Shown: positions 13,371-13,434 of the stretch, in pieces
Layout: each line of letters starts with the position of its first letter
Position numbering within the stretch: the first letter of the stretch is position 1
Source of the DNA: CAYIRQ01 sp964365905
GTDB lineage: Bacteria; Patescibacteriota; Gracilibacteria; Peribacterales; Peribacteraceae
DNA length: 13,434 nt
Direction: 5' to 3'
NCBI GenBank assembly: GCA_964365905.1
Contig: CAYIRQ010000026.1
Location: 1-13,434, forward strand
Notes under the pieces: model-generated
What the model was told of the DNA's origin: nothing
The model's database searches: none
Seen by the model: only the letters and a program-made list of their open reading frames with translations
Translations under genes and position numbers: made by a program

Positions 13371-13434
13371 CAACCCTTTTTTCGTAATTCCCCATTCCCC
13401 ACCGTAACCACCGGTGTTGTCCATACTCGCGGCT

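Noticed and set aside
1..13434. CRISPR array, tRNA, rRNA, transposase, toxin-antitoxin or phage genes
   Set aside because: No regularly spaced repeat series, RNA gene signature, or characteristic protein motif of these kinds was found on either strand.

Overview
The window is about 13.4 kb of compact bacterial chromosome with moderately high GC. It carries eleven protein genes, mostly housekeeping or information-processing, and I see no rRNA, tRNA, CRISPR array or insertion sequence. UGA is used as a normal stop (rpmB, the DinG-like gene, def and others), so the recoded lineages that read UGA as glycine are excluded. Tight packing, tail-to-tail overlaps, almost no Shine-Dalgarno motifs and a 100-N scaffold gap suggest a metagenome-assembled genome. 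A Patescibacteria/CPR lineage of the Peregrinibacteria/Peribacteria type would fit, but that is inference; no rRNA is present to test it.

Layout. Positions 1-760 (minus): rpmB (ribosomal protein L28) followed after one base by a fatty acid desaturase cut by the window edge. Positions 761-882: divergent intergenic region with a good rpmB promoter and a 16-bp inverted repeat. Positions 883-1515 (plus): an M50 site-2-type membrane protease. Positions 1522-6207 (minus): pheT, then a DinG-family protein with an intact DEDDh exonuclease but a helicase half that has lost its Walker A motif. Positions 6306-6512 (plus): a small two-helix membrane protein whose stop overlaps the stop of mfd. Positions 6509-11044 (minus): dnaN (sliding clamp) followed by mfd (transcription-repair coupling factor). 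The N gap near the mfd start is flanked by a perfect 55-bp duplication and looks like an unmerged contig overlap. Positions 11045-11406: a non-coding divergent region with several DnaA-box-like sites and an AT-rich stretch, a candidate replication origin. Positions 11407-12512 (plus): a DnaQ-like exonuclease overlapping def (peptide deformylase). Positions 12473-13297 (minus): an ECF-type sigma factor with Cys/His motifs at both ends and a near-consensus promoter.

How they fit together. The clamp, two DEDDh exonucleases and Mfd form a replication/repair neighbourhood on either side of the candidate origin. Most genes left of it are on the minus strand and the first two to its right are on the plus strand, so transcription mostly runs away from it. 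PheT, L28 and deformylase serve translation. The sigma factor has no visible anti-sigma partner on its downstream side, and its Cys/His motifs raise the possibility of built-in metal or redox control. Several promoters can be read directly; those of dnaN and the DnaQ-like gene place the transcript start at or within about 3 nt of the ATG, which suggests leaderless mRNAs. The most interesting items are the degenerate DinG helicase, the possible oriC, the Cys/His-tagged sigma factor and the gap artefact.
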